Assembly: GCF_021028995.1 (NCBI RefSeq)
Contig: NZ_JAJJZG010000014.1
Location: forward strand, 1 to 64,000
Length of the DNA: 64,000 bases
Direction of reading: 5' to 3'
Origin: Halobacterium sp. KA-4
Lineage (GTDB): Archaea; Halobacteriota; Halobacteria; Halobacteriales; Halobacteriaceae
Made by a program: the position numbers and the translations under genes. Positions 15,677-23,212 of the stretch are shown here, piece after piece (position 1 is the stretch's first letter; every line of letters starts with the position of its first letter). Below the pieces are notes generated by a model. That model was not told the DNA's origin and made no database searches. It saw only the letters and a program-made list of their open reading frames with translations.

Positions 15677-16964
15677 CGTGATTGTGGGTGTGAAGAGTTG
15701 GGAGTGTTCAAGAATTTGAGTGCGTCAACAACTACCGATGAGGTCGGACTCGTCGTGGGGTTGTACAGTGCTATTGGGTAGTCAGGTGAACGGAATAAAA
15801 ATTCGCCCCGGGCTGATACGATAAACAGGTGTGTGGCTGACGTACGATCATGTATATCGCTCTTCCGTAGGAGATTGTTGATACAGTTCCCCCAAAGGGT
15901 TCGAGGATAGAAACTGACCGTTAGACTGCTTAGCGACCTAGTTCGTATCTAGTTCGGTCTGTAGCACAATCGCAAGACAGCTCTACATCAACAATATGCT
16001 ACGCATGAGCGCATGTATATTCTCTGTATGTAGCGGCTGTTTCAGCCCTTATTCTGGATAAAGAAACTGGGCTGACAACTACTGATAATGTGCACCACCG
16101 ACCAGTTTACCGAAGCCTTCGATTTGTCATCCTTCACCGCTTGGGCCGGAATCTTGCGCTACCAAGACACCTCGAGTAGGATTAGCGCTGCTGGCTGGTC
16201 ATAGTAGTGGCCGCATTAAGCACACTGAACTCGATCATCTCTTACAACCAGTGGTGTAATGACACGAAGCTCATTACACTTACAGGCGTTTTAGGCACCA
16301 TTAGATGCAGTGAAGAAGAGTCTGATACACTAAATGAACGCCAGACCCTATATCTTCACCAGTATAGTTTGGTGCTAAACTTTCGCCAAGTGAGTCTACA
16401 CCACTATCTTCTGAGGGGAGAAACCTGCGTGATGACCGATACGAAACTCAATCGCTCGTCCGGAGCCATCGTCACTTGAGTGGGACGGCCATCGCCGCCC
16501 CGGCTCATATCGTAGGGAGGGGCCTTACGGCCCTTACTCCCGCTTGAGCCGCACGACGGTGACGATGAGTGCCATGAGGCGGAGGGCCGTTGTCACGACC
16601 CATCTCATCGTCTCCGATACCGTGAAGCCTGCAATGATGGTTCCAATCATCACGCAGGTGGCAGTGGAATACTGCCATCCATTCATAACACGGCCGCCCA
16701 AATAAAGCCCCACGTTCCGCGTGCGCGCGAAAATCGACGGATAGCGCGGTGATGAAGTCGACCTCGTATACACTCGATATAGCCGTCGCTGAGAAGGCTT
16801 AGTGCGTAGGTGGATTAACTGCGCCACCCACGTGATGATTGGAACCAATTGATTGAATGAGTCCCTCATTCATAACATTAGTGCCTGAGTATGGGGTGGG
16901 GTGGAGTTAGACTAAAGTTTCACTCGGCTGTTGAGTGTTGGAGTCTGCGTTCCGTGGCAAACAT
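15677..16964. other. Long intergenic stretch without a convincing gene
   Basis: About 1.3 kb. Only short frames are present. The one at 16207-16479 (plus) has no plausible protein character. TGTAGCGGCTGTTTCAGCCC near 16025-16045 resembles the end of the dispersed element in minus orientation. The best, still weak, coding candidate is at 16534-16869 (minus). The stretch probably consists of decayed mobile or cargo DNA. Confidence 0.4.
16534..16869 (-). CDS. Possible small membrane protein
   Basis: A 111-residue frame. Its C-terminal third is hydrophobic (TIIAGFTVSETMRWVVTTALRLMALIVTVVRL is interrupted by charged residues but could span the membrane once or twice). The N-terminal part is basic, which is unusual for a haloarchaeal protein and argues against it. 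There is no recognisable domain and no clear promoter. Low confidence. Confidence 0.25.
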   Translation of the reverse strand: MRDSFNQLVPIITWVAQLIHLRTKPSQRRLYRVYTRSTSSPRYPSIFARTRNVGLYLGGRVMNGWQYSTATCVMIGTIIAGFTVSETMRWVVTTALRLMALIVTVVRLKRE

Positions 16965-16983
16965 TATGGGGTATGACCCCATA
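16965..16983. promoter_or_regulatory. Operator-like palindrome before the TumE/TumA pair
   Basis: TATGGGGT-ATG-ACCCCATA is a perfect inverted repeat with 8-bp arms and a 3-bp centre, ending 18 bp before the ATG at 17002. This position would let a bound dimer block transcription start. The winged-helix antitoxin encoded by the second gene is the obvious candidate ligand. Confidence 0.6.
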
Positions 16984-17001
16984 GGCTATAGCAGGTAGCA
17001 G

Positions 17002-17301
17002 ATGACCGACGGCCACCCGCTGGAGCTAAACCGAGCTGTCCCCGGCGGCCGCATCGAGTTGTTTGCCGTCCCCGACGACGACTATCCCGGCGGGTGGTTC
17101 TACCGGTTCCAATACTACCACCCAGAACAAGGCGAACTGCTCCGATACGACAACGCCCACGACGACGATACACTCGGCTGGCATCACCGCCACATCACAC
17201 CCGGCGACGACACCGAAATCACGTTCCACTCGCTGACAACCCACGTCGCTCGCTTCCTCACCGAAGTTGAGCACTACCCCACCAACGAAACCCATGACTG
17301 A
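17002..17301 (+). CDS. TumE-family (DUF6516) toxin
   Basis: A 99-residue protein with the pattern of TumE/DUF6516 toxins: GRIELFAVPDDDYPGGWFYRFQYYHPEQGELLRYDNAHD followed by a short linker, GWHHRHI, and a terminal helix HVARFLTEVEHY. These proteins are the toxin of pairs whose antitoxin is a HVO_A0114-type DNA-binding protein, which is exactly the next gene (overlap of 8 bases). The palindrome at 16965-16983 is the likely operator. Confidence 0.8.
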   Translation: MTDGHPLELNRAVPGGRIELFAVPDDDYPGGWFYRFQYYHPEQGELLRYDNAHDDDTLGWHHRHITPGDDTEITFHSLTTHVARFLTEVEHYPTNETHD

Positions 17302-17752
17302 CACGCCTGACGACGGCTGGCCCGAGAAGTACCGCGACCCCCGCGACCGCCCCCATCCTGACGTCCTTCGCGTTACCGTCGAGGGCTTCGACCACACACG
17401 CGAGCAGACGCTTGCCGCTGCTGATGCAGTCAGCGATGGCGACGAGCAGCCGGCAGTCGTCTCGTTCGCGACGGTCGATGAACTTCGGAAAGTGCTCACA
17501 AACCGACGTCTCGAACTGCTGCGGGTGCTTATCGCGGCCGAAGGTGCCGCAGAGAGCATCTCTGCGCTTGCAGAGACGCTTGACCGCGATTATCGGACGG
17601 TCCACGACGACGTCACTCGGCTTGCAGACTACGGTCTGTTGTTCATCGTCGATGAAGGGCAGGCGAAGCGGCCGTACCTCCCCTACGAACGCATCCATCT
17701 GGATGTTGAGTTGGTCGGGGCCGAATCCAGCGACGAACCCGCACCCGCCTGA
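17294..17752 (+). CDS. HVO_A0114-family winged-helix antitoxin (TumA-like)
   Basis: A 152-residue protein. The N-terminal half has LRVTVEGFDHTREQTL, typical of the family. The winged helix covers ~80-140 (NRRLELLRVLIAAEGAAESI, ALAETLDRDYRTVHDDVTRLADYGLL, EGQAKRPYLPY). The ATG at 17294 overlaps the toxin stop, indicating coupling. It should bind the toxin and its own promoter. A degraded relative of its C-terminal half lies at 18867-19060 on the other strand. Confidence 0.8.
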   Translation: MTDTPDDGWPEKYRDPRDRPHPDVLRVTVEGFDHTREQTLAAADAVSDGDEQPAVVSFATVDELRKVLTNRRLELLRVLIAAEGAAESISALAETLDRDYRTVHDDVTRLADYGLLFIVDEGQAKRPYLPYERIHLDVELVGAESSDEPAPA

Positions 17753-17760
17753 CCAAACGG

Positions 17761-17907
17761 ATGCCTGAGTGCCAGAATTGCGGCGGGCACGTGACCTCGG
17801 AGTATGTTCGTGTGTTCACACCAGATGGCGTCGCGGAACCGCGTGCCTACCCTAGTTGTGAGGATAAGGTTCGTGGTCGCGATGGCGTGCGTGACTCGCG
17901 GAGCTGA
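17761..17907 (+). CDS. DUF7563-like small CxxC protein with a missing cysteine
   Basis: A 48-residue protein: MPECQNCGGHVT, then EYVRVFTPDGVAEPRAYPSCEDKVRGR. It matches the intact paralog at 44836-44982, which has the zinc ligands CQNC and CPNC. Here the third cysteine is replaced by tyrosine (RAYPSC). One zinc ligand is therefore lost, which may make this copy non-functional or altered. It starts 9 bases after the antitoxin stop. Confidence 0.65.
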   Translation: MPECQNCGGHVTSEYVRVFTPDGVAEPRAYPSCEDKVRGRDGVRDSRS

Positions 17908-18050
17908 ATCGAAAGTTATCCGGATGCAGGTGTGTCGGGTCTCTATCGGGCCGTTCTGACGATAGGTACGGGCTTTCCGGACGTCGACTGGGTTACTTGG
18001 ACGTCCGCTGGAGAATCGTAGTGAGCGGCCGCTGGCTGGACCCATTCGTC

Positions 18051-18091
18051 TTAACCAACACTTGCGTATACAAAGCCCAGTTGTTGGTTAG
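18051..18091. repeat. Bipartite inverted repeat, copy E
   Basis: TTAACCAACA (18051-18060), 21 bp, TGTTGGTTAG (18082-18091; last base differs). It lies after the small CxxC protein gene and 26 bp before a dispersed element. Confidence 0.8.
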
Positions 18092-18116
18092 CGAACGCAC
18101 TCAAACAGAATGCGGA

Positions 18117-18240
18117 GCGTGTGGCTAAGGCCACCAATCCAAAACACTCCCCACAGTTCCGCACAGCGCAGCAGAAACCCATCTTGACGCATAAATTCCG
18201 CAGCAGTTCTAGTGAAATAGGCGCTCAGTAAGGATGCGAG
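18117..18240 (+). repeat. Dispersed element, long variant, copy 2
   Basis: It runs from GTGTGGCTAAGGCCACCAAT to GCTCAGTAAGGATGCG and matches 62597-62718 over its whole length. Its end corresponds to the end of the shorter elements (CCGCTCAGTAGGGATGCG). The gene at 18335 follows 95 bp later on the same strand. Confidence 0.75.
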
Positions 18241-18334
18241 TGGACCAATACCCCACCGTCAAAATTTACTCGGTTAATTATAAATAACCGAATGTTATAA
18301 GACACCACGGATGTATTGTTAGTTAAGAATCATT

Positions 18335-18478
18335 ATGGGAGAGTGCTTCAACTGCGTAGGGGCTACCTCAAGGCAGTACACATTACGTCTGGAAGGCGGC
18401 AAGGTCATCGAGGATGTGCTTATCTGCGAACGCTGCGTTGCAGACTTTCAGACAGAAGACTGGATTACCGTTCAATAG
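18335..18478 (+). CDS. Small two-CxxC zinc-knuckle protein
   Basis: A 47-residue protein: MGECFNCVGATSRQYTLRL, then VIEDVLICERCVADFQTEDW. Two CxxC pairs (CFNC, CERC) about 28 residues apart would bind one zinc. This is the form of the many small CxxC proteins of haloarchaea that often act as regulators or adaptors. An AT-rich promoter (TTAATTATAAATAACC, near 18275) precedes it. The gene is too short for most automatic calls. Confidence 0.65.
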   Translation: MGECFNCVGATSRQYTLRLEGGKVIEDVLICERCVADFQTEDWITVQ

Positions 18479-18611
18479 AGTGTTGTCCCATCACGTGGCG
18501 AGCGTAATACGCTATCGATGAGCCTTTTCCCTGTACTTAGCGATTCATAGGATCCCGAGGAAACGAGTTTCCGCGTGAACCCTCGGGATTCCACGTCGAG
18601 AGGATGGACTT

Positions 18612-18750
18612 TCGAGATGTGCACACGAAATCGGGAATCCTGTGTGAACGAACCGATGGGAAGATTGGAACGTTCACCCGTTTAGACACTAATTCGCCGC
18701 AACACTGTGTCCTGACTGTGTTCTTGTTCACACGACCGGGCAACCGCTAG
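18612..18750. promoter_or_regulatory. TCGTGTGAAC-box region, copy 2
   Basis: GCACACGAAATC and GTGTGAACGAACC, then GTTCTTGTTCACACGACCGG about 110 bp later, repeat the layout at 12356-12490. An imperfect GC stem (GGATCCCGAGG with CCTCGGGATTCC) lies just before, at about 18549-18592. No gene is seen here. Confidence 0.55.
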
Positions 18751-18780
18751 GTAAGTCGGGGTCGCTCAGCCAATACTACT

Positions 18781-18821
18781 CTAACCAACACCTGCCGGCA
18801 GATTCGGTCTGTGTTGGTTAA
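18781..18821. repeat. Bipartite inverted repeat, copy F
   Basis: CTAACCAACA (18781-18790), 21 bp, TGTTGGTTAA (18812-18821). It follows the second TCGTGTGAAC-box region, as copy D follows the first. Confidence 0.8.
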
Positions 18822-18866
18822 CGTGGAGGGCGAGAATAGCACCGACCCAAGCGAAGAACCAGTCCG

Positions 18867-19060
18867 TTAGGCGTTTGCTGCGTCTTGCTGGGCTTCCGTC
18901 GACATCAACGGGAGGTCGACGTCGATCTCGTCGTACCAGACGACCGGCCGTTTCGCCTGCCCATCCTCCTCGAGTTTAAGCAGGCCGTAGTCTGCGAGCT
19001 CGTTGACGTTCTCCAAGACCTCCGGCGGTTTCCGGTCGTCGAGACGCCCGTCGCTTGACC
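18867..19060 (-). pseudogene. C-terminal remnant of a HVO_A0114-like winged-helix protein
   Basis: In one frame the minus strand reads RKPPEVLENVNELADYGLLKL, then EEDGQAKRPVVWYDEIDVDLP, ending at TAA 18867-18869. This matches the C-terminal part of the TumA-like antitoxin (VTRLADYGLL, EGQAKRPYLPYERIHLDVEL). Upstream the similarity stops and the frame changes into MRLLRIYIDGPATAETPTSE-type sequence (to 19225), so the gene is broken. It is a second, dead antitoxin of the same family. Confidence 0.6.
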
Positions 19061-19247
19061 GGCCGCCGAGACGGCTTCTTCCGAGAGTGGATAACTCAAG
19101 GATGCACCGTCTTCACCGGAGGTCTCCGACCGTGAGTCATCGCCCTTGGGGCTGTCAGCCGGCGACTCAGACGTTGGCGTCTCTGCCGTAGCGGGGCCGT
19201 CAATGTAGATTCGTAGTAACCTCATCCCCCTGTTCGAGAAAGCGTGT

Positions 19248-19440
19248 CTACTCCTCGGCTGGCTCCTCTAAGGGGAGGTGGCGCTTGTGGACAATTGCGA
19301 GTTTTGAGTCGGTATCCTCCGCTGTCTCTATCCGGTCGATAATCTCACGTACTGTCTCAAATTCCGGAATTGCCTCAAACTCATCATCGTCTATGTTTGC
19401 CCGCGTCTCGCAGCGAGTCAGGAGACGTAAGGGATACTGG
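19248..19440 (-). pseudogene. Fragment of an unrecognised gene
   Basis: The minus strand has an open stretch ending at TAG 19248-19250: YPLRLLTRCETRANIDDDEF, then EAIPEFETVREIIDRIETAED, then SKLAIVHKRHLPLEEPAEE. The composition is typical of real haloarchaeal protein, but there is no start codon in this frame. It is probably the 3' end of a truncated gene. Its upstream part overlaps the small acidic gene on the other strand. Confidence 0.35.
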
Positions 19441-19465
19441 TCTGTCTGAGGTTGAGGGAAAGTTG

Positions 19466-19717
19466 ATGGACAACGAGGCGACTGATGTTACGAGGTGGTT
19501 AGGCGAGGGTGTGAGTGGAGACGGCAACAGTAGTTTCTCCATGGATGAGCCCACAGATAGCGGGCGAGACAGCCCTGAGATGGAGAGTAGTAGCGTCGGA
19601 GAATCCACCGACGAGTGGAGTCGGTTAGACGCCGATACGGCCAGTTTCTCCACGAACACCCAAGACCACTCAGCGTCCGGCGAAGACGAGAACAGCGAGG
19701 AATCCAGCGACGGTTAG
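19466..19717 (+). CDS. Small acidic serine-rich protein
   Basis: An 83-residue product from ATG 19466. It is almost entirely Ser, Glu, Asp and Gly (for example GVSGDGNSSFSMDEPTDSG) with no hydrophobic core, so it is probably disordered. A GAGGGAA purine run lies before the start. It could be a genuine small protein or a chance frame. No function is suggested. Confidence 0.35.
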   Translation: MDNEATDVTRWLGEGVSGDGNSSFSMDEPTDSGRDSPEMESSSVGESTDEWSRLDADTASFSTNTQDHSASGEDENSEESSDG

Positions 19718-19797
19718 AACCCAGCAGCATTTCTGGCGGCTCATGACCGGTTTGCACGAGCCAAACGGTTATGGGGTTCGGGCGCTAAATCCAGACT

Positions 19798-20118
19798 ATG
19801 AGCCAAGGACGCGACGATACCGGCCAATTCAAAGAAACAGTGACCGAGCAGGACATCCTCAAAGTCTTCGACTATGAAGACGACCCCGTCCTCACCGCTC
19901 CCGAGGTCGCAGACGGATTGCGTCGCTTCGGCAAACAAATCACCCCCGAAGGCGTCCGCAACCGACTCGAAGAGATGGCCGATCAAGGCCTCGTCTCACG
20001 AAAGAAACTCGGCGCACGAGCAGTCGGCTGGTGGGCCGAAGTCGCCCCCGATCTCAACACTGAAACTGCCGAAACCGTCGAAGACCGGAAAGACTCCGAC
20101 GAATGGGCTGAACTCTAG
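19798..20118 (+). CDS. Winged-helix antitoxin of a RelE-type pair
   Basis: A 106-residue protein. Residues 15-85 form a winged helix (EQDILKVFDYEDDPVLTAPEVADGL, KQITPEGVRNRLEEMADQGLVSRKK, ARAVGWW), followed by an acidic tail that is a likely toxin-binding segment. The gene is 6 bases before the RelE-type toxin. It probably represses its own promoter. Confidence 0.75.
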   Translation: MSQGRDDTGQFKETVTEQDILKVFDYEDDPVLTAPEVADGLRRFGKQITPEGVRNRLEEMADQGLVSRKKLGARAVGWWAEVAPDLNTETAETVEDRKDSDEWAEL

Positions 20119-20124
20119 GTACGG

Positions 20125-20373
20125 ATGGCGACGGTACTGTTGCATCCTGATGTCGAGAAGCAACTGGACGCACTCCCCAACGACATTGAGGACCGAATCC
20201 GCTCCAAACTAGGCGAAGCCGGCGACAACCCTAGCCGGCATTTGAAGCCACTCAAGGGCCGAGACGACTACTCGCTTCGAATCGGCAAACGCCGTGCGAT
20301 CATCGACTGGCACACCAACCAGGACGAACTCAGAGTCCTAGAAATCGACACTCGCGATACCGTCTACGAATGA
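20125..20373 (+). CDS. RelE/ParE-family toxin
   Basis: An 82-residue protein of typical RelE size. It has LLHPDVEKQLDALPNDIEDRI, then HLKPLKGRDDYSLRIGKRRAIIDW, then LRVLEIDTRDTVYE. The basic RIGKRRAI strand and the terminal strand are hallmarks of ribosome-dependent mRNA interferases of this fold. The partner is the winged-helix gene just upstream. A hairpin follows the stop codon. Confidence 0.85.
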   Translation: MATVLLHPDVEKQLDALPNDIEDRIRSKLGEAGDNPSRHLKPLKGRDDYSLRIGKRRAIIDWHTNQDELRVLEIDTRDTVYE

Positions 20374-20384
20374 GCAGGCCGAGA

Positions 20385-20406
20385 GCCTCGGGGCTTAACC
20401 CGAGGC
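20385..20406 (+). terminator. Hairpin after the RelE-type pair
   Basis: GCCTCGGG (20385-20392), loop of 6, CCCGAGGC (20399-20406). It is a perfect 8-bp GC stem 12 bases after the toxin stop codon. No T-run follows, so termination is only inferred from its place. Confidence 0.45.
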
Positions 20407-20613
20407 CGTTCACGAATGAGCACATCTGGCGACATCCGCCTTCCTAAGGGGTAAGTGGCCCCCAGCGACGAGCTCCCGAACGTTGTAGCGATGCCATGCC
20501 ACTACGGACCTGTAGCAAACACTGCCGGTGTAGATTAGGTGACTTCTATGCGGCCTGGGATTCTCATAATGTATGCAAATTCTGTGATTCCCACACATTA
20601 CGTAGAGTCTACG

Positions 20614-20737
20614 ATTTCTATAATTTCTATAAATCTCGTGATTCAGCCCCTACACAGCCACAATTTCTATAAATTATGGAAACTATGCAATTCCCTAAAA
20701 TCACGCAAAGTTTTAACATGAGAAGAATTATAGAAAT
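20614..20737. promoter_or_regulatory. ATTTCTATA repeats before parA (operator or centromere)
   Basis: ATTTCTATA occurs in tandem at 20614-20622 and 20623-20631, again at 20663-20671, and inverted (TATAGAAAT) at 20729-20737, just before the parA ATG. The stretch is much more AT-rich than its surroundings. Sites in front of a partition operon usually bind the partner protein and serve as operator, centromere or both. Confidence 0.65.
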
Positions 20738-20744
20738 TACCACG

Positions 20745-21698
20745 ATGAGCGAGCCAACACCCCGCGCCGTCTCATTCGCGATGCTCAAAGGCGGCTTCGG
20801 CAAATCAATCTGCGCAAACACCCTCGGCGGCGTTCTCGGCAACCGCGGCCACAACGTCCTCGTCGCAGACCTCGACCCAGCAGGCCACCTCTCCACCGGC
20901 CTCGGATACTACACACGCGAAGACGAAGACAAAACCGACCTCGGAGACGTCCTCCTCAACGACGCCAACCCCCAAGAAATCATCAAGTCTCCCGGCTACG
21001 GATTCGACTTCATCCCCGCACTCAACCTCGAACGCGTCAACGACGATCTCGCCCGCGAGGACGTCTTCGCGAGCGACATGAAACTCAAAAACGAGCTCGT
21101 CGACCCGCTGCTCGGCGACGACTACGACTACATCCTCTTCGACGTCCCCGGCTCCCGGAACAAGCTCGTGAACAACGCAGTCGTCGGCGCACCGAACGCG
21201 ATTCTCCCCCTCATGCCGGCTCCAGAAGCCCTGAACGGCCTGCGGGAGACGTCGAAGAAGCTCGTGATGGACATTCGGAAAGCCTTCGATTTCGAGATTC
21301 TCGCAACCATCCCGAACAACCTCTCCCAACGGATCGACCAGCGGACGAAGGACCGCAACCTGCTTGAGTCGATGAACACTGACCCCACGTTTGCCGCCTA
21401 CCTCGAAGCTGGCCGTCGCGCCTCTTGGGAAGGCAGTCAGCCCGAGCTTCACGACGGCGTCGACGTCGAGGAAGTCCTGGACGAACACATCCCGTCGTTT
21501 GCGCGAATCACGGCCGAGCAGTGGGAACAGATCGATAACGGGGACCTCCACCTCAAGCCGGGCATCCGGCATTCCAGCGAGTTTGGGGACGCCTACGAGG
21601 AACGCCAGCCGCTAACGGCATACAACCCGGAGAACCCGCAGCTAGAGCACTTCGAGACGCTTGCTGATATCGTCGAGAACGGAGGGATGCAGGCATGA
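20745..21698 (+). CDS. parA: ParA-family partition ATPase
   Basis: A 317-residue protein. It has a deviant Walker A motif (MLKGGFGKSICANTLG, with GGFGKS in place of GGxGKT), a Walker A' region DLDPAGHLSTGLGYY, and a Walker B region YDYILFDVPGSRNKLVNNAVVGA. The ATG at 20745 is used because it is the first after the ATTTCTATA repeats and begins the conserved RAVSFAMLKGG segment. The protein should move or position the plasmid by ATP-driven DNA binding. Its stop overlaps the start of the next gene (ATGA). Confidence 0.85.
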   Translation: MSEPTPRAVSFAMLKGGFGKSICANTLGGVLGNRGHNVLVADLDPAGHLSTGLGYYTREDEDKTDLGDVLLNDANPQEIIKSPGYGFDFIPALNLERVNDDLAREDVFASDMKLKNELVDPLLGDDYDYILFDVPGSRNKLVNNAVVGAPNAILPLMPAPEALNGLRETSKKLVMDIRKAFDFEILATIPNNLSQRIDQRTKDRNLLESMNTDPTFAAYLEAGRRASWEGSQPELHDGVDVEEVLDEHIPSFARITAEQWEQIDNGDLHLKPGIRHSSEFGDAYEERQPLTAYNPENPQLEHFETLADIVENGGMQA

Positions 21699-22081
21699 GT
21701 GGATTCGACCTCGGCGAGAGCGCGGAAGACGCGGACGACGACCCGGCCGAGCAAGAGACGGCCGAAGACGCGGAGCAGATGGAGTCGCCGGCAGAGGACG
21801 CCACCAGCGAGGAAGAAGAGGAAGTGAACCCGAAAGAAGAACCACAGTTCGGGACGGAGGACGTCCGCCAGTATTCGACGTACCCGCGCGAGGAGACTCT
21901 TGAGGAGTTCCAGCGGGTTGATACGGCGGAGGTGCAGCCGTTTCTTGTCTCAGAAGGCATCAAGAACGTTGAGACGCGGGAAATCCATGATGCGCTCTAT
22001 CGAATGGCTATCGAGAATCCCGAGCGTCTTGGAGAGTTGATTATGGAAGGGCGCGGGCTTGATCCAGACCGTGAAAATTGA
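21695..22081 (+). CDS. Probable ParA partner protein
   Basis: A 128-residue protein with no recognised domain. Residues 1-60 are extremely acidic and disordered. The C-terminal half (QYSTYPREETLEEFQRVDTA, NVETREIHDALYRMAIENPERLGELIM) is helical. Overlap with parA and the shared promoter suggest that it is the DNA-binding or ATPase-stimulating partner, but it lacks ParB signatures. This assignment rests on position only. Confidence 0.6.
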   Translation: MSGFDLGESAEDADDDPAEQETAEDAEQMESPAEDATSEEEEEVNPKEEPQFGTEDVRQYSTYPREETLEEFQRVDTAEVQPFLVSEGIKNVETREIHDALYRMAIENPERLGELIMEGRGLDPDREN

Positions 22082-22097
22082 GTTCAGTAACTAAACG

Positions 22098-22811
22098 CTA
22101 TTGAAATATTGACGGCCGTCGCCTGTACCACGGTTTAGAGTTATTATCTGCCTCTTCGTCGTTGCTATGACTATTGGGGTTCGTTTCCTCCTCCTCTGAG
22201 TCGACCTCTGAGACGACATGAATCTGTTCGATGTCATCTTCAAAAAAGAGAATCTTTTCCAGACCCATCTTTGACCAGTCACTCCCATCCCATTCGGCAG
22301 GACGGCCCAAAGCAAGCTGGCGTTCATCCCCCGACTCACTCCACTCAACAATATATCCCTGATACCACGAATCAGTAGTTAATACTCGAACGACGAACGC
22401 TGTCCTCAGCGAGCCCTCCCAGGGTTGGTGTGGGTGGCTATTCACGTCAAACCGTCGCTGAAGTCTATTGCGAGCGGCATAGGTGAAATCGCCACTAATA
22501 GCAATAGCCCCCAGAATTCCGACCACTACGGAGAGAAGTGCGAGTATGAGAACACGCTCTGGTCGAAATCCGCCTTCAAAGAATAATCCGACTGCTGCTG
22601 TTGGGTCGGTGATTTCCCCGCCAAACAGCGTGTAACCCCAGAAGAATAGTGGATCGATGATGAACGCTGCTGCAATACTCGCACCGAGTAGTCGCCCATC
22701 GGAGAGAGTCTCTCTGAGACCGCCAAATATGATAAGGGTATAGACTGCGATGAAACCGGGTGCAACAACGATTAACGATAAAAGGACATTCTCCGGGGAA
22801 ATTGCTGGCAT
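22098..22811 (-). CDS. DUF6338-like membrane protein
   Basis: A 237-residue protein. Hydrophobic segments lie at ~8-28 (LLSLIVVAPGFIAVYTLIIFG), ~42-65 and ~85-105, followed by a soluble C-terminal domain (GSLRTAFVVRVLTTDSWYQGYIVEW, DIEQIHVV) and an acidic, Asn-rich tail. The PGF motif in the first segment and the small beta-domain fit the DUF6338 family. It is convergent with the partition operon and in an operon with a small acidic gene 12 bases upstream. Confidence 0.6.
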   Translation of the reverse strand: MPAISPENVLLSLIVVAPGFIAVYTLIIFGGLRETLSDGRLLGASIAAAFIIDPLFFWGYTLFGGEITDPTAAVGLFFEGGFRPERVLILALLSVVVGILGAIAISGDFTYAARNRLQRRFDVNSHPHQPWEGSLRTAFVVRVLTTDSWYQGYIVEWSESGDERQLALGRPAEWDGSDWSKMGLEKILFFEDDIEQIHVVSEVDSEEEETNPNSHSNDEEADNNSKPWYRRRPSIFQ

Positions 22812-22823
22812 TAGGGCAGGTCT

Positions 22824-23027
22824 CTACTCGTCTTCAGTACTCGACTTGTCGTCTGTTTGCATCTGCGTCGGGATGTGTTCCGGAGCCATCGTGACGTGGT
22901 CTGCGTCTTCAGGGATTTCCCGCTCACCACCGAGAGCTTCTTGCTCACCGCGAGAACGGGAGTTAGCAATTATTTCAGAACGGTTTGTTTGTTCGTCAGT
23001 ATCCTGATTTTTGCCGTCATTACTCAT
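22824..23027 (-). CDS. Small acidic hydrophilic protein
   Basis: A 67-residue product beginning MSNDGKNQDTDEQTN. It is acidic and probably unstructured. The gene lies 12 bases before the DUF6338-like gene and is likely co-transcribed. No family is recognised. An AT-rich promoter-like TAATAAAATATCC lies 10-20 bp before the start. Confidence 0.5.
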   Translation of the reverse strand: MSNDGKNQDTDEQTNRSEIIANSRSRGEQEALGGEREIPEDADHVTMAPEHIPTQMQTDDKSSTEDE

Positions 23028-23212
23028 GCAGGATATTTTATTACCAGTCTGGGATATTAGTTTCCCCGCTGTTGCAGACAGTAGTTGAGACTGGCCGTCT
23101 CAATGCATACGGTTCTCGACCGCCTTCGCGATGGACAGTAATTCACCTTCAGCAATTTCGTAGCTTTCACACCTAACACTCTTTACAGGGCATGACGTAC
23201 CTCCTTTCAACG

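Noticed and set aside
16207-16479. A 90-residue open frame on the plus strand
   Set aside because: Residue composition is not that of haloarchaeal proteins (rich in Leu, His, Tyr and Asn, few acidic residues), and there is no promoter or conserved pattern.
20501-20560. Possible tRNA or other structured RNA between the RelE pair and the parA iterons
   Set aside because: No tRNA arms, anticodon loop or CCA-like end could be drawn. I found no tRNA or rRNA gene anywhere in the window.
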